Source: JBBQVS01 sp038211295
Lineage (GTDB): Bacteria > Chloroflexota > Ktedonobacteria > Ktedonobacterales > Ktedonobacteraceae
Length of the DNA: 49,898 nt
Assembly (NCBI GenBank): GCA_038211295.1
Contig: JBBQVS010000021.1
Location: 1 to 49,898, forward strand
Reading direction: 5' to 3'
This document shows positions 24,086 to 33,268 of the stretch, piece after piece. The position numbers and the translations under genes were made by a program. The notes below the pieces were generated by a model. It did not search any database. It saw only the letters and a list, made by a program, of their open reading frames with translations, and was not told the origin of the DNA. Each line of letters starts with the position of its first letter. The first letter of the stretch is position 1.

Positions 24086-25107
24086 ATCGTCACCTTCTTC
24101 CATTCGCCACGCAATTCAACCTCTAGTTCCATGTCCACACCAAACTGTTCGCGCACACGAGTGTAAGCCGCCTGAATTAGTGCCGCGATATCTGCTGCAC
24201 TCGCGCCTCCTACGTTGACAATAAAGTTGGCGTGACGCTCGGAAATCTGCGCCCTACCGTAGGTCAACCCCCGCATCCCCACAGCCTCAATCAGACGACC
24301 TGCATGGTCTCCCTCTGGATTTTTGAAGACGGAACCCGCGCTCTGTTGCGGCGGTTGCGTCCTCTTGCGATGTTGTTTATACTCGTCAATGGTCGCACGG
24401 AGCGTTCGCGTGTCCACTCGATGCAGACGTACCCCCAGTTGCACAATGATTTCAGCAGGCTCGATTACGCGCCGTGGTGCTGCGAGCGGATAGCCATGCT
24501 CATCAAACTGCACGCGCCGCTCGGCCCGAAAACGACTGTGACGGTAACTCAGCCCGATCTCGTCGTGTTCATAGCGCGATACTTCTGGTGCCACCGTCTG
24601 CTCCTCCGCGTTGCTCGCGTCCAGCACCTCGACCCATTCCAGTACCTCACCCAGATCACTACCATGCGCCCCCGCGTTGCTAATCACCCCACCGCCAAGT
24701 GTTCCCGGTATGCCCGGCCCAAATTCCAGACCACCCCAACCAAGCGCAGCTAACTCGTTCAAGAGGCGGGGCCAACTCACGCCCGCGCCTGCTACTAGTA
24801 AAGCACTATCGTTGCCTTGTTCTTCAACTGTATAGCTATTCAGGGCTATCCGCGCGACCACACCACGTACACCAGCATCGGCATACAAGACATTTGTCCC
24901 ATTGCCCGTGACGAGCAAGGGCCACCGTCGCTCAGCACAAAGTGTTACAACACTCAGCAGGTCTTCGCGTGTCGTGAGCGAGACCCATATGTCCGCAGGC
25001 CCACCCACACCAAAGGTACAATGGCGTGCGAGTGGCTCGTTACGGCGAACTCGCTCGCCCAGACGGGCGCGAAGTTCGGTGTATGCTGTCTCAATCTCAA
25101 ACGTCAT
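24082..25107 (-). CDS. murB: UDP-N-acetylenolpyruvoylglucosamine reductase
   Basis: A 341-aa FAD- and NADPH-dependent enzyme that makes UDP-MurNAc. FAD-binding motifs include TFGVGGPAD, VTGNGTNVLYADAGVRG and FGPGIPGTLGGGVISNAGAHG. Active-site features are the YRHSRF segment, Ser in QSAGSVFKNPEGDHAG, and a Glu near the C-terminus (ELEVELRGEW). AGAGGGAAA precedes ATG 25107, and 10 nt separate it from murC. Confidence 0.94.
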   Translation of the reverse strand: MTFEIETAYTELRARLGERVRRNEPLARHCTFGVGGPADIWVSLTTREDLLSVVTLCAERRWPLLVTGNGTNVLYADAGVRGVVARIALNSYTVEEQGNDSALLVAGAGVSWPRLLNELAALGWGGLEFGPGIPGTLGGGVISNAGAHGSDLGEVLEWVEVLDASNAEEQTVAPEVSRYEHDEIGLSYRHSRFRAERRVQFDEHGYPLAAPRRVIEPAEIIVQLGVRLHRVDTRTLRATIDEYKQHRKRTQPPQQSAGSVFKNPEGDHAGRLIEAVGMRGLTYGRAQISERHANFIVNVGGASAADIAALIQAAYTRVREQFGVDMELEVELRGEWKKVTI

Positions 25108-25117
25108 GATTTTCCCT

Positions 25118-26665
25118 CTAGGTTCGCGTAACTTGCTCTGTACTGTTCTTCAATAATCGCTCAGTAACAGTGTAGATATCGCCCGCGCCCATTATCAACA
25201 CACTATCGCCTGAACGCAACACCTCTTGCACCTTTTCTGCTGTTTCTTCGACACTTCCACCGTATACAACTGCTGAACCAGTTTTGAAATGCTCGGTCTC
25301 CATCATTGCGTTTACAAGGTCTCGCGCATGAATCATGCCTGTATCCCGCTCCCGTGCGGGAAAGATATCCGCTATAATCGCGATGTCTGCCGCGTCGAAT
25401 GCGTGTAAAAACTGCTTGAAAAAGGTCTTTGTGCGACTGTACATATGCGGTTGATAGACCGCGACAATTCGCCGATTGGGATAGCGTTGGCGCGTCGCCT
25501 CCAGTGTCGCGGCAATGGCGGTTGGGTGATGCGCGTAATCGTCAATCAACATCACATCGAGCACGTGCCCATTGACCTGTAGTGGCCCCTGCTGACGTAT
25601 TTCAAAACGTCGTCGAATGCCGCCAAAGCCCTCAACTGTCTCGACCAGCTTTGTCACATCAACCCCTACCATATGCGCCGCCACTAGTGCCGCCAGCGCG
25701 TTCTCAACGTTGTGCGCCCCTGGTAGTTGCAGGTGAAGCGGGTGAGCGAATAGTTCGACCCCATTGCTCCTGACCCTGAAACTGGTCTCGCCATCTAGCC
25801 GCACATCAAAAGCCTCGAACATCGCTCCTGTTGGCGTTGTAATCGGTGTCGCTGTGTAACCAGTAGAGACCACATCAGGCACAAGATCGCTTGTCGGAAG
25901 CATGTGTGTTTCACACAAACCTTCAACCGAATAGGTCACAATTCGACCTGTCCAATCATGTAGACGTGCTAACAGGTTTTGACAACCAGAACTATCTCGA
26001 TTGACAATCAACGTTGGTGGCACAGGCCACTCGGTCTGTGTATCCATGCCGCGAATGAAGTGTTCAAAGGCGGCGAGAAACGCCTCGTAGTCGGCGAAAA
26101 ACTCTGGATGCTCGAACTCTAACGCCTTCACAACCACCACGCGTGGGTGATAGTGCCAGAAGTTATGGTTGAACTCGTCGGCCTCGTTCACCCCGTACTC
26201 GCTCTTACCGATGCGGTAGTTCGCGCCAAAGCGTGGCACAACTGCCCCAATCTCACACGTTGGGTCAAAGCCTGCATCCGTTAAGAGCAGTGATAACAGG
26301 GCCGTTGTCGTTCCTTTACCATGCACACCGCAGACCGAGAGCAAGAGCTTGTTCTTGAACAATTCGCCCAGTAACTCCTGCCATGTGAAGACACGCACAC
26401 CAGAAGCGTGCGCGGCTAGCAACTCTGGATTGTTCGCGTTCAGTGCAGTCACCGCCGGACTGATTACCAGCGCGTCCACCTCGTGTAGATGCTCGCCGCT
26501 ATGCCCATGCTGAATGGGAATACCAATCTCTGCCAGTGCTCGTGTCGTCGCGGATACATTCTGGTCACAACCTGTCACGACCTCACCCGCGTGCATCGCC
26601 ATTTGCGCTACAGCCGAAATACCCTGTCCGCCAATACCCATGAAATGTAAACGTAGATGGCTCAA
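25118..26665 (-). CDS. murC: Mur ligase, MurC by position (UDP-MurNAc-L-alanine ligase)
   Basis: A 515-aa three-domain Mur ligase that would add L-Ala to UDP-MurNAc. The N-terminal domain has MGIGGQGISAVAQMA. The ATP loop reads GVHGKGTTT (113-121); MurC enzymes normally have GTHGKTTT, and the G after K resembles folylpolyglutamate synthase. The segment EADEFNHNFWHYHPRVV with LEFEHPEFF (161-190) resembles Mpl ligases more than classical MurC. DDYAHHPTAI and NVENALAA are standard. Its place between murG and murB favours MurC function. The TTG start at 26665 overlaps the murG stop (TTGA), with GAGGT upstream. Confidence 0.85.
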   Translation of the reverse strand: MSHLRLHFMGIGGQGISAVAQMAMHAGEVVTGCDQNVSATTRALAEIGIPIQHGHSGEHLHEVDALVISPAVTALNANNPELLAAHASGVRVFTWQELLGELFKNKLLLSVCGVHGKGTTTALLSLLLTDAGFDPTCEIGAVVPRFGANYRIGKSEYGVNEADEFNHNFWHYHPRVVVVKALEFEHPEFFADYEAFLAAFEHFIRGMDTQTEWPVPPTLIVNRDSSGCQNLLARLHDWTGRIVTYSVEGLCETHMLPTSDLVPDVVSTGYTATPITTPTGAMFEAFDVRLDGETSFRVRSNGVELFAHPLHLQLPGAHNVENALAALVAAHMVGVDVTKLVETVEGFGGIRRRFEIRQQGPLQVNGHVLDVMLIDDYAHHPTAIAATLEATRQRYPNRRIVAVYQPHMYSRTKTFFKQFLHAFDAADIAIIADIFPARERDTGMIHARDLVNAMMETEHFKTGSAVVYGGSVEETAEKVQEVLRSGDSVLIMGAGDIYTVTERLLKNSTEQVTRT

Positions 26666-27825
26666 ATACTTATTACCTCATGTGCAGTAGGGGTTTTCGC
26701 TACAGGTTTCTTCGTAAGAGAGACAATAGTTTCCACGATATCTTGCGTCGCGTTCGGCCTGGCAAGCTCCAGCGCAGCATCCGCCATCGTTTGTAAGCAA
26801 GCAGGCGTCGATAGTATAAATTGTATACGTTCGACCATTATTTCAGGTTTCAACAAATTGTTTAACAGTACCTCTGCGGCCTGTTCGCGCTCGAACATAG
26901 CCGCATTTGCCTCCTGTGGAGACGCGCCAATCGCGGGTGGGAGCGGAACCAGAAGACCGGGTTTGCCCAATACCGCGAGTTCGCTTAACACCGACGCGCC
27001 CGAACGACAGAGTACAATGGTGGCGGCTTGCAGTGCCAACGGCATCTCTGCGTCCATGTATGGCTCCAAGCGATAGCGTTGACGTAACTCACCATCCACA
27101 GATGCTAATGTCTGAGTCGAAAGTGCGCGTGTCTCGTCAAAAAGATTGCTGCCACTGATCTGTAGTACCTGGCAGTGTTGCAGGAGTTCTGGTAGCGCGT
27201 GACAAACCACCTGGTTGAGATGCCGCGCCCCCTGACTGCCACCCGTTACAAGTACAAGCGGCACCTCTGGGAGAAGTCCCAGTTGTGCGCGTGCCTGTTG
27301 TGGCGAGATGGCCCGAACATCCAGAATGGCCTGCCGTATCGGGTTGCCAAGTTGCACAGTCTTGTCCGCTGGAAAGTAGCGCAATGAGTCCGCGAACGCC
27401 ACCGAGATACGTGTGGCGAGCGGCGCGAGTAGTCTATTCGATAAATTTGGCGGTACGTCTTGCTGGTGCATCACAAGCGGTACGTTGTTGAGACGGGCCG
27501 CCAGTCCTGCGGGAACCGCGACATAGCCACCACTGGTAAAGACGACATCGGGTCGAAAGTCGCGCACAATGCCAACAGCTTGCGCCATGCCAATAGGAAT
27601 GCGTGCGACGCCTGTTACAGTACGCCATGAGAGATACCGCTGAAGTTTGCCAGCCTTGATTGTTTTGAAACGCAGACCAGCCGCAGGAACGAGACGTGTC
27701 TCTAAACCATCGTCGCTACCAAGATAGAGAATGTCTGCGTCATAGTTTTGTTGTAGGTGCATCGCCACCGCGAGGGCAGGATAGACATGCCCTCCGGTGC
27801 CGCCGCCAGAGATAAGAACGCGCAT
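26662..27825 (-). CDS. murG: UDP-GlcNAc:undecaprenyl-PP-MurNAc-pentapeptide transferase
   Basis: A 387-aa GT28 glycosyltransferase that converts lipid I to lipid II on the inner face of the membrane. It shows the Gly-rich loop ISGGGTGGHVYPALAVA, the second loop SGGYVAVPAGLAA, VTGGSQGARHLN, and the UDP-GlcNAc site CRSGASVLSELAVLGKPGLL with PQEANAA. The RBS is weak (TAGGATTATT before ATG 27825), and only 22 nt separate it from ftsW, suggesting shared translation. There is a short extra C-terminal tail. Confidence 0.94.
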   Translation of the reverse strand: MRVLISGGGTGGHVYPALAVAMHLQQNYDADILYLGSDDGLETRLVPAAGLRFKTIKAGKLQRYLSWRTVTGVARIPIGMAQAVGIVRDFRPDVVFTSGGYVAVPAGLAARLNNVPLVMHQQDVPPNLSNRLLAPLATRISVAFADSLRYFPADKTVQLGNPIRQAILDVRAISPQQARAQLGLLPEVPLVLVTGGSQGARHLNQVVCHALPELLQHCQVLQISGSNLFDETRALSTQTLASVDGELRQRYRLEPYMDAEMPLALQAATIVLCRSGASVLSELAVLGKPGLLVPLPPAIGASPQEANAAMFEREQAAEVLLNNLLKPEIMVERIQFILSTPACLQTMADAALELARPNATQDIVETIVSLTKKPVAKTPTAHEVISI

Positions 27826-27847
27826 AATAATCCTATAATGGCACGCA

Positions 27848-29461
27848 TTATTGTGCCTGCTGTGTATTTTGTTTTTTAATCGTCATAGTGACCGTGTGCT
27901 TCAACGCAGAAGTTTCTGGCTCCTGTGTATAGCGTGAGATATTCAGCAGCACCCCAACCGCAGCCATCGCGATAATAAACGAAGAACCGCCATAACTGAT
28001 AAACGGTAGGGGAACACCCGTATAAGGAATAGAACCTGTTGTTGACCCAATATTAATCATTGCCTGTAGCACTAACCACGTTGTAATGCCCGTCGCGAGC
28101 AGAGAACCATACATATCCTGTGTGCGTCGCGCCAGACGGAAACCACGAAACGCAAGAAACAGAAACAGAATTACGATTACCGCGCAGCCGATAAAGCCCA
28201 GCTCTTCACCAACAATAGCGAAGATCGAGTCAATCTGCGGCAATGGCAGATAGCCCGTCTTTTGACGACTCTCGCCCAATCCCACACCAAGCCAGCCACC
28301 CGACCCAAGAGCTAGAAGTGATTGATAGAGTTGCAGGTTGATACCCGTGGTGTACTTGAACGGATTCATAAATCCGGTTATACGCAGCGAACGGTAGCCT
28401 TTGAACGCCTGCGTCGCGAAGATAAGTACGCCACAGCCCATAGCTAACAAAAATTGGACAAGATTGGCACCAGCCGAGAAAAACATAACAGTTGTCAGGC
28501 CAGCAATAATAATCGCTGTCCCCATATCGTTTTCGAGCAGAACCAGCCCAAGAATCACACCAACCAGAATAACAAAAGGGGCAAGACCATATAAGAATGT
28601 GCTGACTTGACTACCCTTGCGTGCAAGCCAGTCAGCGATATAGAGCGCGAGCACCAGCTTGATAAGCTCGCTTGGTTGGAACGAAAAGAATGTGCCAAAG
28701 CCAATCCAGCGCGATGCACCATAAGCACTCGTGCCAAATTTCAGCACATATACCAACATTGGAAAGGTAATTATCATACCAATTAGTGAAACACGCCGCC
28801 AGAAGCGATAGTCGATCCGCATGGTCACGAATAACACAACCACGCCCAGTAAGGCCCAGATGAGTTGACGCTGGAAAAAGTACGAGGCGTTGTCATTGTA
28901 GCGTGCGCCAATAAACGCGCTTGCGCTGTATACCATCACCAGCCCGATACAGACCAACGCGAGCACAATGATGAGCAGCCATGAGTCCATCTTTCCTGCT
29001 ACGCGCGGTAGACGCATTTCTAGCTCGGCGAGTTTCTTCTGCTCGTGTGCGCTAATCCCCTTCGCGGCTTTGGGTACGCCAGTACCTTTCTCCGGTGCCT
29101 CTGGCAGGCCGTCAGCCACCACAGCCATGCGTTCGCGCCAGCTACCCGCGCCAGTCGGCTCTTTGATTGTACCAACCTTCGAGAACTTGTATGCCTGCCT
29201 GGGAAGTTTTTTGCCCGCCAGCCCCGCAGGTCGCACCAGCGTGTCCTCAGCCGCGAAACTCACGCGGTTGGCATTACGGGGGGTACGTGCAGCACTCTTC
29301 GCATTTGACGCTTGCTCTTCCTGGCGTTTGGCTCGTCCCTGCTGCGCGGAAGCCAGCGCGGGCGAGCGCAATACAGGAGGCGACTGGTCAGTGCGTTTCG
29401 CCCCTCTGATCTGCTTCTCGTCTGCTGCCTTCGCGCTATTTTTTGGCTTATCACGTAGCAT
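27848..29461 (-). CDS. ftsW: Septal peptidoglycan glycosyltransferase FtsW
   Basis: A SEDS-family polymerase with about ten membrane helices (from about residue 158). Typical motifs are VMVYSASAF, FQPSELIKL, LENDMGTA (carrying the presumed catalytic Asp) and PFISYGGSSFI. The cytoplasmic N-terminus of about 155 residues is basic and Ala/Pro-rich, much longer than in most FtsW. The start is uncertain: ATG 29461 has AATAGGAA at good distance, while ATG 29491 (10 codons longer) has no visible RBS. It works with the pbp encoded upstream. mraY and murD, which usually sit next to ftsW, are absent. Confidence 0.9.
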   Translation of the reverse strand: MLRDKPKNSAKAADEKQIRGAKRTDQSPPVLRSPALASAQQGRAKRQEEQASNAKSAARTPRNANRVSFAAEDTLVRPAGLAGKKLPRQAYKFSKVGTIKEPTGAGSWRERMAVVADGLPEAPEKGTGVPKAAKGISAHEQKKLAELEMRLPRVAGKMDSWLLIIVLALVCIGLVMVYSASAFIGARYNDNASYFFQRQLIWALLGVVVLFVTMRIDYRFWRRVSLIGMIITFPMLVYVLKFGTSAYGASRWIGFGTFFSFQPSELIKLVLALYIADWLARKGSQVSTFLYGLAPFVILVGVILGLVLLENDMGTAIIIAGLTTVMFFSAGANLVQFLLAMGCGVLIFATQAFKGYRSLRITGFMNPFKYTTGINLQLYQSLLALGSGGWLGVGLGESRQKTGYLPLPQIDSIFAIVGEELGFIGCAVIVILFLFLAFRGFRLARRTQDMYGSLLATGITTWLVLQAMINIGSTTGSIPYTGVPLPFISYGGSSFIIAMAAVGVLLNISRYTQEPETSALKHTVTMTIKKQNTQQAQ

Positions 29462-29530
29462 ACGTTGATTCCTATTTCTTATAATCGCCATATCGTAAGA
29501 ATGGTTTTAGAACTTTCGTCCTAAAAAGAC

Positions 29531-29559
29531 TTGACATAGAACATTTTTTCTAGTATAGT
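29531..29559 (+). promoter_or_regulatory. Near-consensus promoter antisense to the dcw cluster
   Basis: Plus-strand TTGACA (29531-29536), exactly 17 nt, TATAGT (29554-29559). Expected start near 29566, reading into the complement of the small orf and pbp. No plus-strand gene follows. Confidence 0.55.
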
Positions 29560-29578
29560 TTCAGCATAGAGAACTTGG

Positions 29579-29854
29579 CTATCGTTCGCGGTGTTGCACA
29601 GGTTGCTCTTGCATAAGTTGCAACATCTGCTCCACATCCTGATCGTTCATTGGCAGGTGAACTTTTTGCAAGTCAACTACCTCGACGCCAGCATCGCGCA
29701 CCAGTGAATTCCACGGATCGCTTGCAAGTGCCGGTACAGATGTAGAGCTATGTCTACCTTCCTCTGACGCCACTTCGCTTTGTTGACCCAGCAACTCCAG
29801 CCATGCGCGACTCAATTCCATATGGGCTATTTGTGTATCTTTATCTTCATACAT
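29579..29854 (-). CDS. Small acidic protein of unknown function in the dcw cluster
   Basis: A 91-aa soluble protein, not recognised. It is rich in Glu, Gln and Asp, with a central VVDLQKVHLPMNDQDVEQML stretch predicted helical and no membrane segment or cysteine. GAAGAAGG precedes ATG 29854, and the gene fits snugly between pbp (30 nt) and ftsW, so it is probably real and co-expressed with division genes. Position alone suggests a divisome-related role; this is inference. Confidence 0.6.
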   Translation of the reverse strand: MYEDKDTQIAHMELSRAWLELLGQQSEVASEEGRHSSTSVPALASDPWNSLVRDAGVEVVDLQKVHLPMNDQDVEQMLQLMQEQPVQHRER

Positions 29855-29884
29855 AAGAAACCTTCTTCATATTCGCTAGCAGAC

Positions 29885-31660
29885 TCATGCTCCTGTGGGC
29901 ATATCAGACGGAACGTTATAGTGCCACATGAGCTGTTCCGCGATAGATTTCCATAACGGTGCCGCCGCAGTGCCGCCAAAGATTGCGGTGCCACCCGCGA
30001 TTGTCGAAGACGGACGATCTATCTTGACGAGAATAACATACTGTGGATTCGACGCGGGCAAGAAACCTGCCATCGATGCCTCGGTCTGGTCAGCGTCCTG
30101 ACCTTGTGTTGTCGATGTACCCGTTTTTACCGCAACGCTATACCCTGGAAACGTCGCTTGCTTGTTGAAGTTCGCCGCACTCACCAGCATGTCACTAAGC
30201 TTTTTCGCGGTCTCCAGGCTAATCACACGGTGCCGTACCTGTGCATGAGTCGTCGTGACATGCCCATTATCGTCTATTGATCGCACAACATAGGGTTGCA
30301 TCATCACACCACCGTTGGCGATTGCCTGATACACCATCGCCATTTGAAACGGCGAGGTCGAAATGCTTTGCCCGAATGCCTGGCGGGTCAAATCCGTTAC
30401 AGACCAGCGATTGGACTTGTCAGTCAGATACGTGCCGACGGCCTCCGGGCCGTCGATGCCATATTTTTGCCCGAAGCCGAAACGTTCTACATAAGAATAA
30501 TAACGACTTGGGCCGAGAATTGTGTGTGCCACATAGGCAGTACCAACATTGGCGGAATGCTCCAGCACCTGCGTCATCGTCTCTACGCCATAAGGTGCAT
30601 GGTTCCAATTTGATACAGGGTCTGCATCATGAAAGTAGATCGTACCGTTATCGACAAGCGACGTATCAGGCGTAATCAGACCTTGATCGAGTGCCGCAGC
30701 CATCGTTACAGCCTTCATAGTTGACCCTGGCTCATACGTGCAATACAGCGTCGGGTTAAAGTAGACAGAGACGCTATTGATGCACCCGTTTTTCGTCGCG
30801 GAGTCGCTATAGTGGTTCGGGTCAAAGCTTGGCGCACCAGCCATTGCCACAACCGCGCCTGTTCGCGCATTGAGCACGACGACGGAGCCACTTTGCGCCT
30901 GCAATTTCTTAATTGTCTCGACCAGAGCAGTCTGCGCGACATACTGGACGGTGCTATCAATTGTCAGGTTGATATTCGCCCCTGGCACTGGTGCTTGTCC
31001 AGAACTGGCTCCCACCGTCAGGGGATGCCCGTTCAGGTCGGTCTCCGCCGTGATACTCCCATCTTTCCCTGACAGCCTTGTGTTGTACTGACCCTCGATC
31101 CCATACTGTCCGGTAGCTGTTGTGTCAACATAGCCCAGCACCTGTGCCGCGAGATCGCCCCCTGGATAGGAACGAACGGGATTTGCCTGTAAAAACACAT
31201 CGGGAAGCCGTGCCGAGAGTGCTCGTAATTGCTGACTCTGCTCCGGCTCAATAGGGTCACGGTTTACCCGCAACGTCCACGCGTCCGAGTCATACGCGCT
31301 AATTAGGTTGCTTTCTGAGATATACGGCAAGACTTGATGCAGCGTGTGAACCATCGCCGCCCATTTCTCGCGTGCGTTGTCGTCATGCTCGTACTCTATG
31401 CGAAACTGACGCGGTTGCGTGTACACGTCGTCACGCAAAACGTTCGTTGCGAGCAGATGTCCCTGTACATCGAAGATCAAGCCGCGTGGTGCTTTCAATG
31501 GCAAGTTGTGCGTGTGCTCATCGGTTGCCAGACGCGCCAGACGAGGGCCGTTCAGAATCTGCCAGTAGTATAGGCGACCAAGCAGGAGCAACATGCCCGT
31601 ACACACGAACACAAAGACAACCATCTGGCGTCCGCGTGCGCGTTGTAACTCTTTGTTCAT
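29885..31660 (-). CDS. ftsI: Penicillin-binding protein (FtsI/PBP2-type transpeptidase)
   Basis: A class B PBP of 591 aa that cross-links septal peptidoglycan. It has a short cytoplasmic tail, one membrane helix (about 14-32), a dimerisation/pedestal domain (RGLIFDVQGHLLA onward) and a transpeptidase domain (about 240-585). Active-site motifs: S313-T-M-K316 (EPGSTMK), S369-A-N (EHSANVG) and K512-T-G (VAVKTGTST). No PASTA domains. I used ATG 31660 because AGGAGG lies 6 nt before it; the longer frame starts at 31675 without a site. It partners with FtsW and the FtsL-like protein. Confidence 0.92.
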   Translation of the reverse strand: MNKELQRARGRQMVVFVFVCTGMLLLLGRLYYWQILNGPRLARLATDEHTHNLPLKAPRGLIFDVQGHLLATNVLRDDVYTQPRQFRIEYEHDDNAREKWAAMVHTLHQVLPYISESNLISAYDSDAWTLRVNRDPIEPEQSQQLRALSARLPDVFLQANPVRSYPGGDLAAQVLGYVDTTATGQYGIEGQYNTRLSGKDGSITAETDLNGHPLTVGASSGQAPVPGANINLTIDSTVQYVAQTALVETIKKLQAQSGSVVVLNARTGAVVAMAGAPSFDPNHYSDSATKNGCINSVSVYFNPTLYCTYEPGSTMKAVTMAAALDQGLITPDTSLVDNGTIYFHDADPVSNWNHAPYGVETMTQVLEHSANVGTAYVAHTILGPSRYYSYVERFGFGQKYGIDGPEAVGTYLTDKSNRWSVTDLTRQAFGQSISTSPFQMAMVYQAIANGGVMMQPYVVRSIDDNGHVTTTHAQVRHRVISLETAKKLSDMLVSAANFNKQATFPGYSVAVKTGTSTTQGQDADQTEASMAGFLPASNPQYVILVKIDRPSSTIAGGTAIFGGTAAAPLWKSIAEQLMWHYNVPSDMPTGA

Positions 31661-31699
31661 GTCTAGCCTCCTCATGTCGTAAAGTATTTTCGCCGTCCG

Positions 31700-32110
31700 C
31701 TACGGTTGGACAGTCGGCTCGTTGTTTTGCATAGGGAGCAGGTTTTTCACTGTTATAACCTGCACGTTCTTGGGGTCGGATGGTATCAGACCCATGTGTT
31801 TTGCCTTGTCCGCGATGTACGAGGGCGATTGTTCTTTGGCAATAATATTGGTAAGGTCCTGGTCTTGCCGTTGTAGTACGTCCTGTTCCGTCTGAATTTG
31901 CTGAATTCTCTGGTTAGATGTAACGGCCTGCCCCACCTGACTAAGATAGAGAACCGCCATCAACCCAATCAACAACACACTGGTGATGCACAACGCGACT
32001 GGCCCCATATGGAAGAAAAACGGATGAAGTTGTCGTCGTCGTTTCGCCGCCAGAATGGGTTGTGATACAGCACCAATTGGCGCACTAACTCTTTCTTTCA
32101 GGGCATTCAT
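31700..32110 (-). CDS. ftsL: FtsL-like septum formation protein
   Basis: A 136-aa protein with a cytoplasmic tail, one membrane helix (about 36-58, PVALCITSVLLIGLMAVLYL) and an extracytoplasmic coiled-coil (about 64-92, rich in Gln/Ile/Leu). The region DKAKHMGLI matches the end of FtsL/DivIC proteins. Sequence conservation in this family is low, so the call rests on topology plus the position between rsmH and pbp. GAAGGAA lies 8 nt before ATG 32110. Confidence 0.8.
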   Translation of the reverse strand: MNALKERVSAPIGAVSQPILAAKRRRQLHPFFFHMGPVALCITSVLLIGLMAVLYLSQVGQAVTSNQRIQQIQTEQDVLQRQDQDLTNIIAKEQSPSYIADKAKHMGLIPSDPKNVQVITVKNLLPMQNNEPTVQP

Positions 32111-32187
32111 GTTTGCGTTCCTTCAAACTATTGGGACTATCACCTGTTCAGCTCCCCTACGTAGATACTTCCTATGCATTGTTTGCA

Positions 32188-33171
32188 TTAGCGACTTATA
32201 GCTTCCGCGACTCGCAATTTCGCACTACGAGCGCGAGGGTTACGTTCAGTCTCTTCTATACCTGGTACAAGCGGCTTCGCGGTCAGAATGCGGAGTCGCG
32301 CTTTGTGCTCACAGATGCACACAGGCATACGCGGTGGGCAAATACAATCGGTTGCCTCATGTCGCATGAAGTCTTTAACAATACGGTCTTCTAATGAATG
32401 AAATGCGATGAGTGCCATTCTGCCGCCGCTCTCTGACGACTCAAGCCCTGTCACATTTCGCTCTGGTAGAGCGAGTAAATCGAGTATTTGCGGGAGGACT
32501 GTTTCCAATCGCTCCAGTTCTCGATTGACCGCGATACGCAATGCCTGAAAAACACGAGTCGCCGGATGAATGGCCCCTGACTTAAAGGGAACTCCGGCGG
32601 CGGCAATCTTCGCCAGATGTGCAGTACGGGTGATAGCACCTTGCCCACGTTCACGTACAATACGACGGGCGAGCTGGCGTGAACGTTTTTCTTCGCCATA
32701 TTTCCAGAAGATCTCCGCTAGCTCTTGCTCACTCGCCTCATTGACCAGCTCTGCGGCGGATAGCTCACTCGATTGATCGAGCCGCATATCCAGTGGGCCA
32801 TCCGCACCGAAGGAGAAACCGCGTTGTGCGTCGTCCATCTGATCTGAGGAAAATCCTAGATCAAGCAAAACGCCCTGCACTGCCGCAAAACCGTTTTCGT
32901 GCGCGATATGTCCCATTTCCGCAAAATTGCCATGTGCCAGCACCAATCTTCCACTCTCTACAAAGGGTGAGAGGCGACCCCGCACCCGTTGCAATGCCTG
33001 CTCGTCAGTATCGATACCAAGCACACGGCCCGTTGGGGCCGACTGCTCTAAAAGAGCTGCCGTGTGTCCGCCCCCACCGAGTGTTCCATCTATGTAGAGG
33101 CCATCGGGTCGAGCGTGAAGCAATCTCAACACTTCTTCAAGCAGTACAGGCACATGTTGTGAATGTTCCAT
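32188..33171 (-). CDS. rsmH: 16S rRNA (cytosine-1402 N4) methyltransferase
   Basis: A 327-aa SAM-dependent enzyme that modifies C1402 in the ribosomal P site. It opens HVPVLLEEVLRLL, then DGTLGGGGHTAALL (SAM loop), LGIDTDEQAL, LLDLGFSSDQMDDAQRGFSF and ALRIAVNRELE; the C-terminus has FHSLEDRIVKDFM. A Cys cluster CICPPRMPVCIC near residue 276 is normal for the family. AGGATAG precedes ATG 33171. It is the second gene of the dcw cluster. Confidence 0.95.
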   Translation of the reverse strand: MEHSQHVPVLLEEVLRLLHARPDGLYIDGTLGGGGHTAALLEQSAPTGRVLGIDTDEQALQRVRGRLSPFVESGRLVLAHGNFAEMGHIAHENGFAAVQGVLLDLGFSSDQMDDAQRGFSFGADGPLDMRLDQSSELSAAELVNEASEQELAEIFWKYGEEKRSRQLARRIVRERGQGAITRTAHLAKIAAAGVPFKSGAIHPATRVFQALRIAVNRELERLETVLPQILDLLALPERNVTGLESSESGGRMALIAFHSLEDRIVKDFMRHEATDCICPPRMPVCICEHKARLRILTAKPLVPGIEETERNPRARSAKLRVAEAISR

Positions 33172-33268
33172 TGTCTATCCTATGGGAACCGACATATCGT
33201 GTCTCCGGCCTTGCGACGCGGGTATAATACACCAGACCCATGCACATGCTACGTCCGAGCCACATATA

